Assembly: GCA_964036275.1 (NCBI GenBank)
Contig: OZ038433.1
Location: 15,013,801-15,077,800, forward strand
Length of the DNA: 64,000 bases
DNA from: Litoditis marina
Lineage: Eukaryota > Nematoda > Chromadorea > Rhabditida > Rhabditidae
Direction of reading: 5' to 3'
Shown here: positions 13,101 through 22,600 of the stretch, in pieces
Layout: the number at the start of each line of letters is the position of its first letter
Position numbering within the stretch: position 1 is the first letter of the stretch
Translations under genes and position numbers: made by a program
Notes under the pieces: model-generated
Databases searched by the model: none
What the model was told of the DNA's origin: nothing
The model's input: the letters and a program-made list of their open reading frames with translations, nothing else

Positions 13101-16100
13101 TATTGTGTAAAAGGCAGCAGCTTTTCCTTCAATTAAAAAGTTGATATGAGTTCTGAAAAAGTTGGGAAACATGAGTAGGAGAGAGCTGCGTATGAATTTG
13201 ATTCTTACGATGCTATAAACGAGAGAACTAATCAGTCTCATGTCTCATCCAAAATCCAAAACCGTCTTGAATCAGGGTCGAAAAGGTTTTGAGTACCTCT
13301 TACTGAGCACATTAGCCTAATCATACCACACCTTCCAAAAGTCCTAGTGACACAATTATATTTTTGTTCAAATAAAATAACCTAATATAAGCAGTCTCAC
13401 CTCAAAAATACTATAATCTCTCATTTTCAGTGCTGTGTGTGAGTAGTGGCAAAAAAGTAGAATAGTTCAGCGGATTACGATTGACAGCTTATCATACCTA
13501 CATTGACTTAGGAATGAAGAGAACTATATTTAATGTATGATGTACCATGTTGAAAATAATACCTTTGGAGCTATTCTTCGTAACATCGGCGCCTTTCGAA
13601 AGAAGATATCTTGCCGCTTCAGTCTAAAACTAACTTTTATGAGCTTTTGAATGGTGGAACAAGAGGTGAACTTCTTCCCGAACCAAAATTGAACCACCTC
13701 TTCCCGAACCAAGTGGTTCGTTTCAAGACCGAACCAAATTTGGGCTGACAAGGGTGGAACCGAACCATTTCATTCTAATAATGAAAACGTTAATCGACTA
13801 CGTAACATTTATTCCATTTTGGTTCGGTTTTATGTCGGTTTGAGTTCGCAAGTGGGTCGGTTTTTACCGAACCAGCTGGTTCGAGTCGTTCGGGAAGAAG
13901 TGGCTCGATTTTGGTTCGGGAAGAAATTTGCCGGAATAAGAAAAATAGGAATTGAAATGAAAATCTAGATCAAACCATTAGATCTAGATGGCTATGATCA
14001 AACATTTTGAAAAGAAAAAAGGCATAAAAGGGAGGAAATTTCTCGGATATACGGTACCTGTCCTCTGAAACAGGCTATCATGAGAGGAGTGTGGCCGTGG
14101 CGATTCGCTATCTCGATGTCAGCACCATTTTCCACCAGATACTTCACTGGAATTAGCAAAACTTATCAAATTCGATGCAAAGGAAGTTGAAGATGAGAAT
14201 GGCCAATTCCACAAGGAACCCGGTATTTCGTTAACCCTATCAGTTAACCTTAACCGGGTTACCTGGTTAACCCTCTTGTTAACCCCTTTGTAATCCTCTT
14301 TCCCAATGTGTTTTGGGGAGAATTTAGGGTTAGCAAGTGGTTAACAAAAGGGTTAACCAAGTAACCCGGTTACTGGGTAACTGCTGGGGTTAAACAAATA
14401 ATTCGCTCATGAAAATACCTCTGTCAAAACATTGAGGTGAATAAATAGTTGCAAGAACGGAACACCTATTCCTACAATAGCAAAATGAAACGAAACTGAT
14501 GAAAGCTGTAACACTATTGAAAGAGTTATATAGTTACTATCGACGAAATAAGAAAAACAATTTGAATCCTATCCCTATCATAAATCATATCAAAGATCGA
14601 ACTACAAATTATAAAACACAAAAGGAAACCTTCGATCAAAATGCTACCGGAATTTTCGTAAACCAATCCAAAATCGGGTTTGAACCAGGGATGACCAAAG
14701 TTGGTACGCGGACAACTTTTTCAGGGGGGGGGGGGGGGGGGTCGTTTTTGGTCCCGTAGAGGCCGAAACGAAAACTTTAAAAAAAAACGTTAAAGAAATT
14801 CGAGCCGATTTTGTTAAATTAAAACTTCGAATGAAGATATTCTATGTTCAGAAAGCTTTTTTCGACTATTTAGGACTTATTTTAATTCTTAAGGGGAGGG
14901 GGGTCGTTCCGAAAATCCCTGTTCGGTCATCCCTGTTTGAACCCATTTGTTGACTATTTAATCTCGGTAACGACGTACTTAATCAAAAAGACGTCGTTGA
15001 AATATTGAAAACGGTTCTAAAAAACATTGGTAAATAACTGGTTGATCCTTAATCAAGAGCCGGTATATTGACTAGAGATTAAGTTACTAGAGAACCCCCG
15101 GTTCCCCGTGGAATTCAGCGGAAACCTGAAATTGAATACTGCTTGGAAAAGGGGGAAAGCCGGCGAATTCACTGGAGAACCGGGTCCTTCCCGAACCAAA
15201 CCGCGAACCGGTAACTGGAGAACCGAACCAACTGAACCGAACCGACTTTTGAACCGATCGGTTCTCCAGTGAATGCTTCGAACCGAACCGACATTGATCA
15301 TGAATTAAACAAGCAAGTCGTAGACAAGGTAAAATGAGTCTATCCCGGTTCGATTCGAAGCATTCACTGGAGAACCGGTCGGTTCCAAACAACGGTTCGG
15401 TGGGTTCGGTTCTCCAGTGACTGGTTCGCGATTCGGTTCGGGAAGGACCTGGTTCTCCAGTGAATTGGCCGGGAAAGCCACCCACCAATCTCCATATGAC
15501 CATCGTAGCAGGCTCCTCTCAACGGAGTACTATTCGTGGAGGTCGGCAGATTTATATTCGCCCCCGCTTCTTCCACCAGATATTTCACTATCTGAAACAA
15601 CACATTATTTCCATATACACCAGTAAGGTCCGACTAAGCGACAAACAGTAATCCGTTTTTAGATGTAAACACGTGGTATAGTTCGTTTCATTCCCACTGA
15701 GACTCATTGGCATTGTGCCCAGACTTTCGGATGAATACTTCTTAGAGCGAACATGAGGATTCTAAGGAATTTTTCGTTTACGAGTTCTTACGGAACTGAA
15801 CAACAGCTAAAAGAAGTTTGCAGTTGTTTGGAAAACTTCAAAGTGGTGAAAAACAGCATGGAAATATCATTGGCACGCTGACAAGTCTCAATAGGAATGA
15901 CCTGGACTATAATTTGGGATTTTTCATCAAAAGTAAACCGATTTTCATCTTTCCGGCTGAAAAGTAGTCCGCTTTTCGAACTTTTCTGACTATTTGGACA
16001 ACCTTGCTGGTGTATGATTATTTCACTATCTTTTTTGACATAAACTCTTTTACGAGATATTTCACTATTTTGAACAAGCACTTGCGAAATGTGAGATAGA

Positions 16101-18630
16101 GATTATATAACCTCGAAACATAACAATGGTTTGATTGGAGCCAAGAAGTGAGCATTAGTCAATCTGTATCAAACATTCAAAAATGAGAAATGTGACGACG
16201 ATTTTGGTCAAAAAGAAGATCGTTATCAAACGTTTCCGACTATTCCAACAACTTTACCGGAACAGGAACTTACGTCCAGGTGTCCGGCAGCGGCAGCAGC
16301 CCATAGCGAGGGCGCGTTGTCTGAAAACGTGCACAAATAATAAGGTGAGCGGCGAAAGTATATACATTGAATAGAAAACATTAAACAGTTAGATTGTATT
16401 GTATTGCTCCACCCTAAACATTTGAAATTGTAACATGGGACCGAAGGGGTACGAATTCATGTCTTTATGTGTATGTCGTTACAACAGAAATATGGTGACC
16501 CCTTCACTAGTTGTACAATTAAGAATTTAAAAAGCCGGAAGATGGTCCATTCAATGGAAAACCATTACAATATAACAAATAGCCTCCTAATAAGCAACCT
16601 ATCAAGACCGAAAATAGAAAAATAGAGCAAAGAAAGCAGTCCAAAACTCGAAACCATACGTGGGGGGGGGCGACTTTGTTGTTCACAAAAACTTACTGAA
16701 AATCGGGTGTTTTATTTGGGTAACTAAACCATAAAACTGCTGAATACGTGAGGTTTTCACCAGTAAATGCGACGATTGTTGGGTGATTAAAATTCCCAAT
16801 TTCAATGAAAAACGGGTGGTCCAATAGAGAAACCAACAAAGTCATCCTTCGTTTGCTCGAAACCACGAAACTCGTGTAACTTTATTTATTGTCCTTTACT
16901 CCGTTACAAACTACAACATTTATCTCAAGAAAGATCAGAACTCCTACATTCACAATATGTAACAGAAACAGAACTCACGAATAGTTTCTCCATCGAAGGA
17001 GACTGTTCCTGTTGCATTTGGATCGGCTCCTTTTGCTATCTGGAAAAAAAAACTCTCTAAAAACACTAGTAACAAAAAATCAAATAGATCTTCGAGAAAA
17101 AAGAAAACTGTTTGAAAAAAAACTATGTGTCTAGGAAAAGAAGGAGAACTAAAGGTTAGGAAATCGAAGCCTACAATTTTGCCCATACGTAAAATACCCC
17201 CTTATCCCTTATTTTGATGTTGACTGATGGTCACTTTTGCCCGATTTTGACCGGGGCATGCTCACTTTTTGGCGTAATGTTACATATTCTCGGTGAAATC
17301 GAAAACATTTCTTGTTTTTCAATGAAATATGCTTAATTTACGGGGATGCTCATGCTCACTTTTTTCGACCTGATGTAAACCTTTTTTAAGTATGATTTTG
17401 CCTGCAAAGCCACCAGAAAAAAAAACGAAAAGGTTTCATCTCCCAACGCTTGGGTTGGTTGTTTTGTAACATAATCGTCAAGTTCCACGTATTTTAATCA
17501 TAAAATGTGGAAGTATACGCCTTTGAAGAATAATATAATATCACTGAGTGAATGAAAACTGAAACTAAACTACTACAGAGAAAACGCCGGTGAAGTGTGA
17601 CTATTTCACAAGAACGTACCCGTGTTTCGACTTCAATTAATGAAACTATATGATTATGCTCATTTGCATCTGAAACAGGCAACTTTTATCTTAAAATTGG
17701 CGAAAAAGGAGACCTTTTTTCAATTATTCTGGCTATTCGGACCACTTTACTGTAGTATTATGACAACTAACCAGGTACTTGACGACTTCAAGTGCTCCCA
17801 CACGACAGGCGACCACCAGGGGAATCTTGGTGCTGCTGTTCAAGCAGCCATCTAGCCACTCGCTTGATCTCGGGAGATCCAGAAAGATCTAAAAAGACAT
17901 ACAAGAATCAATTGAACTAATACTCAAAACATCACTGTAACGTTGTTCCAACTGTTATAACGTTGCAAAATAGCTTATCAAAACAAACGAAACCAGTTTA
18001 AACTATTGGTGTTTTGAGACGTCGACGCTTGGTTTTTTCAGACCAGTTAAGGCAACCAGAATAAGTCATTCAAAATTAAAAGTCATTAAAGTAGGACGAT
18101 TATGTGCTCCAATCTCGGCGCGTCAGTCCTTTAAACTGCAATTGAAAAATGTATTGCAGTTTAAAGGACTAAAGCGTTGAGATTGGAGCACGTGATTGTC
18201 CTTCTTTAAAGTAAAAGTCATTTGAAACTAAAAGTCATTAAGTACAGAAACAGTTGAGAATCAGAAATAAAGTTTTCGAAAATTTTCGTATTTTCAAATC
18301 CTGACTAAAAGTGAGTTAATGACTTTTACTTTCAAATGACTTTTACTTTAATGACTTTTTATTTTGAATGACTTATTCCTGGTACCACCAGTTAACTATT
18401 ATATATTAATACTTTATTCCGTGGAAAAGCGATTGAAATGAGTTAGATTTTCTTATTGTAGACAGTAACACTTGACCGCTTTTCCTGTAACTTCCCGAAT
18501 AAATAAAATAAAGTGATTAAGATCAACTTGCTTATTCAAAAAACGAAACACATACCTTCAATCTTCGCAAATTGTTGTCTCTGGCCGCATTGTAGACCAC
18601 AGCTCTGAACTCTTGTCCACTGATTGACAT
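3573..18630 (-). CDS. fem-1: FEM-1 orthologue, CUL-2 E3 ligase substrate receptor
   Basis: Eighteen exons join in phase: 18556-18630, 17772-17888, 16979-17039, 16274-16320, 15486-15591, 14058-14146, 13563-13623, 12875-13014, 12275-12436, 10990-11109, 8508-8653, 8055-8229, 7286-7402, 6453-6556, 6126-6206, 5726-5839, 5172-5287 and 3573-3691. They give about 649 aa, close to the length I recall for C. elegans FEM-1 (about 656). The start MSISGQEFRAVVYNAA aligns with the family N-terminus. N-terminal ankyrin repeats follow (for example NSTPLRGACYDGH and NTALHDAA). Next comes the TPR-like middle (DVHYFLRFRGAVYCDLG, then FELWFHALELQQ), then C-terminal ankyrin repeats (RPLHLALQESDRP and GCTPMHILLLNERP). 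The last exon encodes a VHL-box-like end (TLRGLAANAV...LHKFLSLH). In nematodes FEM-1 acts with CUL-2, FEM-2 and FEM-3 to degrade TRA-1 and promote male fate. All splice sites are GT-AG; donors are often GTTAGT, GTTGGT or GTGGGT. A TAG at 5167 is intronic: splicing at 5172 into 3691 restores the family C-terminus. Exon edges are copied into several introns (see findings). Confidence 0.93.
3684..3891 (-). repeat. Copy of the fem-1 exon 18 acceptor edge
   Basis: The 13-mer GAATTTGCCTGGA spans the acceptor and first codons of the last fem-1 exon (3684-3696). It recurs at about 3879-3891 inside the preceding intron, 195 bp away. The match is short, so chance is not excluded. It fits the pattern seen at other exon edges of this gene. 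Confidence 0.45.
4070..4180. repeat. (GA)n microsatellite
   Basis: Imperfect GAGAGA tract within fem-1 intron 17. Confidence 0.9.
4471..4623. mobile_element. MITE-like element, family B (copy 1)
   Basis: Terminal inverted repeats are visible as CATACACCAGTGATGTCCGAC at one end and CGGACAGCTTTACTGGGGTATG at the other. The interior carries AAAATTAGTCCGTTTTTAG and a TTTTCGGCAAAAAGGTAGTCC block shared with the copies near 6.8, 12.1, 15.6, 19.3, 19.8, 20.2 and 22.6 kb. It is non-coding and lies in fem-1 intron 17. Confidence 0.8.
4840..5240 (-). repeat. Degenerate duplicate of fem-1 exon 17 donor edge
   Basis: On the minus strand, 5240-5150 carries the end of exon 17 (TTGAACTCTCCAG...CCTTCTGGTTAG) followed by an AATAAATA-rich intron start. 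A diverged version lies at about 4915-4845 (TTGAACTGTCGCGA...CCGTCTGGTTCG, then AATAAATAAATAAA). The order of blocks is conserved, which suggests an old local duplication covering the exon-intron boundary. Confidence 0.5.
4945..5115 (+). mobile_element. tRNA-derived SINE-like element, family K (copy 1)
   Basis: The head resembles a class II tRNA, with a GGCCGAGTGGTCGACTGG box A and ATGGTTCGATCCCA box B. The following body contains CGGACCGCATGAGCT and ends with GATACTACATTG. Two more copies lie on the minus strand at about 36096-36256 and 36583-36735 with the same head and body. It is not a functional tRNA: no acceptor stem pairs around the head. Confidence 0.75.
5600..5712. repeat. (GA)n and (GATA)n simple repeat
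   Basis: Imperfect GA dinucleotide tract ending in GATAGATAGATAGAT, immediately next to the donor of fem-1 exon 16 in intron 16. Confidence 0.85.
6618..6828 (+). mobile_element. tRNA-derived SINE-like element, family J (copy 1)
   Basis: The element starts TATAGTCGT(T/C)G and has a tRNA-like core. TAGCGCAGTGGTTAGCGC fits an RNA polymerase III box A and CGTTCGATTCCGGCG fits a box B. A conserved tail, GGCACCCACTATA in the other copies, follows. Copies in the same orientation occur at about 27806-28006 and 42301-42502. It sits in fem-1 intron 13, antisense to the gene. Confidence 0.8.
6842..7012. mobile_element. MITE-like element, family B (copy 2)
   Basis: Ends CACCAGCAAGGTTGTCCGAAT and TCGAACCTTACTGGTGTGTG are imperfect inverted repeats. 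The interior shares the AAAACGGACTACTTTTT and GAAAATCGGTCTAC blocks with the other copies. It lies directly beside the SINE at 6618-6828, in the same intron. Confidence 0.85.
7155..7302 (-). repeat. Duplicate of fem-1 exon 13 donor edge
   Basis: A 23-bp sequence covering the last 17 coding bases of exon 13 and its GTTAGT donor (7280-7302) is repeated exactly at 7155-7177 inside intron 13, with an offset of 125 bp. Weak similarity continues beyond the exact match. Confidence 0.85.
7438..7682. repeat. Long palindrome rich in CAACCGGGTTGC
   Basis: The left arm (CACATGCAACC...GCAACCGGGTTGC...AAAGACAGTTTGGTTGC) and the right arm (GCAACCGAACTGTCTTTACACATGCAACC) are inverted complements over about 100 bp. 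The centre lies near 7560. It is MITE-like and non-coding, in fem-1 intron 12. Confidence 0.8.
8654..10989. other. Large fem-1 intron 10 with GC-rich island
   Basis: This 2.3-kb intron holds the family A MITE at 9456, a 17-G run at 9186-9202 and a GC-rich stretch at about 9735-9870. The GC-rich stretch contains GCGTGCGTTCGCGCGGGGG, a composition unlike the surrounding AT-rich intron. A nested non-coding gene is possible but I recognise none. Short open frames here show no family motif. Confidence 0.4.
9456..9577. mobile_element. Palindromic MITE, family A (copy 1)
   Basis: The outer ends AAGGACGATTATGTGATCC and its approximate reverse complement near 9560-9577 flank an inner palindrome. The inner palindrome is built from AGTCCTTTAAACTGCAA and TTGCAGTTTAAAGGAC. 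Further copies are at about 18088-18210, 21962-22078 and 25638-25760. This one is in fem-1 intron 10. Confidence 0.88.
11095..11224 (-). repeat. Duplicate of fem-1 exon 10 acceptor edge
   Basis: The 18-mer ATCCACCACCGAATCCTG at 11095-11112 covers the CAG acceptor and the first 15 coding bases of exon 10. It is repeated exactly at 11207-11224 in intron 9, 112 bp upstream on the gene strand. Confidence 0.85.
11452..11700. mobile_element. MITE-like element with two poly-G runs (copy 1)
   Basis: The ends CAGGGGTGACCACAGG and GTGATCACCCTGAACC are imperfect inverted repeats. Inside are two G runs (11499-11514 and 11638-11650), each followed by TCGTA. The related element at 14675-14945 has the same layout. 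It lies in fem-1 intron 9. Confidence 0.65.
12111..12263. mobile_element. MITE-like element, family B (copy 3)
   Basis: It begins ATACCAGTAATCTCGTCCG and ends CCGGACAACTTTACTGGTGCAG. It shares the interior block with the fem-1 intron 17 copy. It ends about 12 bp from the donor of fem-1 exon 9 (12275). Confidence 0.8.
13655..13930. repeat. Inverted repeat with GAACCAAA/TTTGGTTC arms
   Basis: The left arm (CTTCTTCCCGAACCAAAATTG) and the right arm (CGATTTTGGTTCGGGAAGAA) are inverted complements about 250 bp apart. Interior GGTTCG/CGAACC motifs also pair. A related element occurs at 46479-46735. It is in fem-1 intron 6. Confidence 0.75.
14210..14395. repeat. Inverted repeat with GGTTAACC-type arms
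   Basis: Repeats of GGTTAACC/CCCGGTTAC pair across a centre near 14300. For example, ACCGGGTTACCTGGTTAACC pairs with GGTTAACCAAGTAACCCGGT. It is non-coding, in fem-1 intron 5. Confidence 0.75.
14675..14945. mobile_element. MITE-like element with poly-G runs (copy 2)
   Basis: The ends GTTTGAACCAGGGATGACCA and GGTCATCCCTGTTTGAACCC are inverted repeats. G runs at 14724-14741 (18 G) and about 14894-14905 (interrupted by one A) are each followed by TCGTT. This is the same architecture as at 11452-11700. Confidence 0.75.
15060..15470. repeat. Inverted repeat with CACTGGAGAACCGG arms
   Basis: CACTGGAGAACCG occurs at about 15170, 15215 and 15364. Its complement CGGTTCTCCAGTGA occurs at about 15259, 15407 and 15451. 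Together they form multiple nested palindromes over 400 bp. The right end touches the donor of fem-1 exon 5 (15486). Confidence 0.75.
15609..16018. mobile_element. Family B MITE interrupted by a family C MITE
   Basis: The outer element starts ACACCAGTAAGGTCCGAC and ends GACAACCTTGCTGGTGTATG, as in other family B copies, but is about 410 bp long instead of about 160. The excess, about 15676-15911, starts TATAGTTCGTTTCATTCCC and ends GGAATGACCTGGACTATA, which are family C-type termini. This is a nested insertion, so family C was active after this family B copy inserted. Confidence 0.75.
18088..18210. mobile_element. Palindromic MITE, family A (copy 2), nested in an inverted repeat
   Basis: It has the same AGTCCTTTAAACTGCAAT palindrome and GTAGGACGATTATGTGCTCC end as the copy at 9456. 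It is surrounded by a larger inverted repeat (about 18050-18385) built from TAAAAGTCATT and AATGACTTTTA, so it appears to have landed inside another element. It lies in fem-1 intron 1. Confidence 0.85.
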
Positions 18631-19285
18631 TCAGAGAAGAGGATAGTTATCTTGGGAGGAGTATTATAATAATAAATAGATTTTATGATAGATTGATTAT
18701 TAGAAAGAATTTCGGGGACCGACGACCTACCGTATAATTTGCCTACGCGTGATAGATAAAATGAAGTACGCATCGCGACCAACTTTTTAGTCAGACGTTT
18801 GCGATTTTTGACGTTTTAAAATTTTTGATTGTAAAGTTTGTAAATAGTGGAATTCAATAGCTCTGTCCTGTTAACCGTGACTGTGTCAACCGGTTGACCA
18901 CTGTTATGAAACAATTACCGTGTATTCATCCCCAAGCGACCGGAAAGCGAATGCAGTCTGTCTGAACTTTGTTTTTTTTTTAAAATCAAGTTTTCCGTGG
19001 CCACAGCTCGGCTGTGCAGTAACGCATTCATTACCCGTAGTTAAGTTGCTGAGAAAATGGTTGTCCATCCATTGCTCTACTTTAGTGAAATACTTATCTA
19101 ACAGTCGGCTGTCGCTATCCCCTATCCCACCAATCTAAAAAAAAGTAAGAGAGCAATAGCCGACTACAACTGTCTTTTTCATACCATGACATGGCAACAA
19201 GAAATGGTTACTTTTGGTGTCGGTTACTGCCTTGTTACCTTTTCAATCTGTTTCTTTTGGTAATCGTCCATCCATTCTAACTGCT

Positions 19286-19459
19286 ATGCAAACACCAGTA
19301 AGGCCCGACTAAGCGACAAAAAGTTGTCCGTTTTAGATGTGAACACGTGAAAATTCATGATTTTTCCATCAAAAGTAGACCGATTTTCCCATTTTCGGCG
19401 AAAAAGTAGTCCGTTTCCTGAATTTTTCTGACTATTCGGACAAGTTTACCGGTGTATGC
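19286..19459. mobile_element. MITE-like element, family B (copy 5)
   Basis: Ends AACACCAGTAAGGCCCGACT and CGGACAAGTTTACCGGTGTATG are inverted repeats. The interior GTAGACCGATTTTCCCATTT and AAAAAGTAGTCCG blocks are shared with the other copies. Confidence 0.85.
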
Positions 19460-19465
19460 TGCTAT

Positions 19466-19597
19466 GTACTACTAGAAATTGAATAGTCATGTAAAGCTGG
19501 CGTTCTAATGAGACACCGTGAACTTTGTCATTGCACGTTTATGAGCTCTGCTGTGTTTAGCATGTTTCACGTGACTGTTCAATTGAATAACATTATA
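19466..19597. mobile_element. MITE-like element, family D (copy 1)
   Basis: Begins ACTACTAGAAATTGAATAGTC and ends GTTCAATTGAATAACATTATAG, with ACTTTGTCATTGCACGTTT inside. Other copies: 26879-27017, 27298-27430, 32217-32356, 39347-39475, 42804-42935, and an end fragment near 36259-36298. Confidence 0.85.
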
Positions 19598-19604
19598 GTT
19601 TCAG
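19597..19604 (+). promoter_or_regulatory. Possible spliced-leader trans-splice acceptor
   Basis: A TTTCAG sequence ends six bases before the ATG at 19611, with no upstream exon apparent. In nematodes such an acceptor directly before the first codon is often used for spliced-leader addition. A conventional 5' intron is the alternative. Confidence 0.45.
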
Positions 19605-19610
19605 AGAGCC

Positions 19611-22600
19611 ATGTTCGCGAAAGTGTTGTTGCCGTGTATTCGGTCGAGCCGTGTCTTGTATCGTTTTCTCCCGACTACTTCCACATCTGCTGTACAATCG
19701 ACCAGTCTCGTACAGTATCGAAGGTTAGACTTAATTGGCAGATGACGTCTATTTCACGTCTATCCATACACCAGCAAGGTTGTCCGAATAGTCAGAAAAA
19801 TTCGGAAAACGGACTACTTTTCTGCCGAAAAGATGAAAATCGGTCTACCTTTGATGGAAAATCCTTAATTTTCACGTGTTTACATCTGCAAACGGATTAC
19901 TTTTTTTTCGCTCAGTCAGACCTTACTGGTGCATGCGTCTATCCTCTCCTCTAATTCAGAGAATTCTCTTTTTGTGCACAAAATTATTACATTCGGGTCC
20001 CGTAAGCAACTTATAATATATTGACCGAAGTTCACTTTTGCATCCTTCAGATTCATCAGTCTCCAGGTTATTCGGTTATTCCATCGGGTGTTGGTTTCTT
20101 TTATGTTCTTTTATGGATTCTATTCGATTCAATAAAGGTTCTTTATAGGTTAGCCCAGGACTCTCAGTCTCAGAGCAAATCAGATGGTACCAACGGCAAA
20201 TCTGATGGACAGAGCCGCGCTGATAAGAGTGGGTTTCATATGCCAGTAGGGTCCGACTAGTCGACAGAAATAAGTCTTTTTCAAAGCAAACACGTTGAAT
20301 TTTCGTCATTCAGCGTCAAAAATAGACACATTTTCTTGTTTTTGGCGAAAAAGTAGCCCGTTTTCCTTTTTTTGATGTGCAGACAAGTTTACTGTGGTAT
20401 GATGGTTTCTCGACTGTTTTCCTATCTGTTTCGCTGTTTTGAATATTGAAATAGAAGTGAGACGTCTACTGTGAACATGAACAGTTGGACCCTTCAATCC
20501 AAACTTTCTCTCGGTACTAGGTTGTTCGATACCGAGAATGAATGTGTCATTCAAATGTTTTCTTCTCCAGAACAGTACAGACTACTGATTCATGCTGTCC
20601 ATATTCTTTTCTATTTTCAGCGAAAATCCGTCGTGCGTATGCTGTTGGAGGCTGTCTAATGTTCATGTGGTTGTCTACACACGGCATCATATTGTACAGG
20701 TTCGATTTACTGTTATGATCTTTGATCTCTCGCGGTTTCGGAAAACACAGTTTCCCATGTTCATAAGTTTCACTGCAAGCAAGCCAAAGTTCAAAACTTT
20801 TTCTGCTGAGTAAGACAGTGAGATATCGATTATCGAACCTCTTTTGATCTTTATTTTGGTGTTTTGTAGTTTTGTTCTCTCTATTTTACGGGTTCTTTTT
20901 ACTTTTTTGAATCAATTATCGTTTTCAATCCCAAGTTTTTCGAAAGTGCAGCGATTCATACTTTTCGCGAGTGAAATTTCGGAAAATGAACGATAAGTGT
21001 GCTCATGAGGCAACTTTATTGTGGTGAATTCTATATGTAACCGAGTTTTTTGGTAACCTAACCGGTTTTTGGTAACCTTTTTTTCGGGTCACCTCAGTAG
21101 GTAACCGGTTGGTATCCTAAAGATAAAAACCGGTTACCTGTTTTTCTAACATAAATTGTGGTTTCTACCGTTAGTTTGTACGGTAACCGGTTTTTAGTTT
21201 TCGGTTACCTACCGGTTACTTGTGAGGTAACCTGAAAAAAGGGTTACCAAAATCCGGTTAGGTTACCAAAAAACCCGGTTACATATAGAATTGGCCCTTT
21301 ATTGTCCACAAGAATTTATTGAAAATAAGGTGTTCTATCTGGATGCGATGAAATTACTACAAAATTTGGTGGAAATGTAGGTTTTCATTAGTAGATGTGA
21401 CATTTTTTGAAACTAGGTCACTTCAAACTATTTTGATTTGGAAGAAAAACGGGTAATTCAGTTTTCATTCCAACAAAGTCGCCCCACGTGTTTGAGTGTA
21501 CTAGAATGAATGAGTTCATTACGCAACTGGAGCTGTGTGTGTTGTGTGTATAAAAAAAAGATCACATATTTGGGAATAAATGAATCGAAGATTGAGAAAT
21601 TGAAGAAAATAGTACTCCAGCAAAGTTGTCTGGATAGTGAGAAAAGTTTAGAAAACGCGCTCCCCTCACGCCGCAACTGGAAAATCTGCATTTTTTGATT
21701 CGAAATCATACATTTTCAACTTAAAAAGGGGAATTTTTGCGTAGAATATGCACGTTTACAAGCTGTCGAAGAAAATGACTCTCCATCTGTATATTTCAGG
21801 CGTCGTAGCGAATTTCGTGCTCTGAATGAGAAGTTGCCGCCCATTTCATTCGAACAGTTCAGCGAGGAATATTTATCCAAGGGACAGGTTAGTTTATTGT
21901 TCTTTCGGGTACTTATCGTTGTATTTTTGATGGTTTATTCTATTAAAATTGAAGTGGGACGTGGGACCATTATGTGAATCAATGTCGAGACATTGGTCTT
22001 TCAAACTGCAGTTGAAAAATGTATTGCAGTTTAAAGGACTGAAGCGTTGGAGTTGGTTCACATAATAGTCCTTCTTCAAGCTTTGTAATTTGCTCTTATA
22101 TTTCCTCGTTCCTTCAGATGAGCGATACAATCTTAACGGTTTCTTTTACTGGGCTGAGATGATCGATAACTATTTCAAATGTGATGGAGTTTGTAAAATT
22201 TTAGAAAATTCAAAAGCAGCTAACTTTTTGCCTCTTCCCTAGGGGGTTGTTTGAAGGAGGGCATATAAAGTATATGATATATGGTTCAGATTTGAGTTTG
22301 ATTTTCAGGTGAAAGCCATTGTATATCATCCACAATTTGCCGTCGGAAATGTCTATCTTCATTCCGCAACAGAACAAATGATGAAGAAAACCGTTGTCGA
22401 TATGGTACGTTGTTTTTTTTTTCATTTTCTCTACTATATATTTCGATCACCCAACAGTCGAGTCACGGCCCGAATCTTGCGCAATTTCCGTGAAAATGCG
22501 TCAAGTTCTATAAGTTTTAAGTTTGTTCCAGAGGTTGGAGTAATAAATAGTGGGTTGTGGGTGAAACTTGTGCTGTTCTTATACCTACACAATATAACTA

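Larger units (their letters stand above)
18631..19610. promoter_or_regulatory. Divergent intergenic region between fem-1 and the FtsH-domain gene
   Basis: About 980 bp separates the two start codons on opposite strands, so any shared promoter lies here. The interval includes a family B MITE (19286-19459) and a family D MITE (about 19466-19597) close to the plus-strand start. No specific regulator site is recognised. Confidence 0.4.

Noticed and set aside
19508..19954. 148-codon open frame on the plus strand
   Set aside because: It reads through a family D MITE, the first exon of the FtsH-domain gene in a different frame, and a family B MITE.
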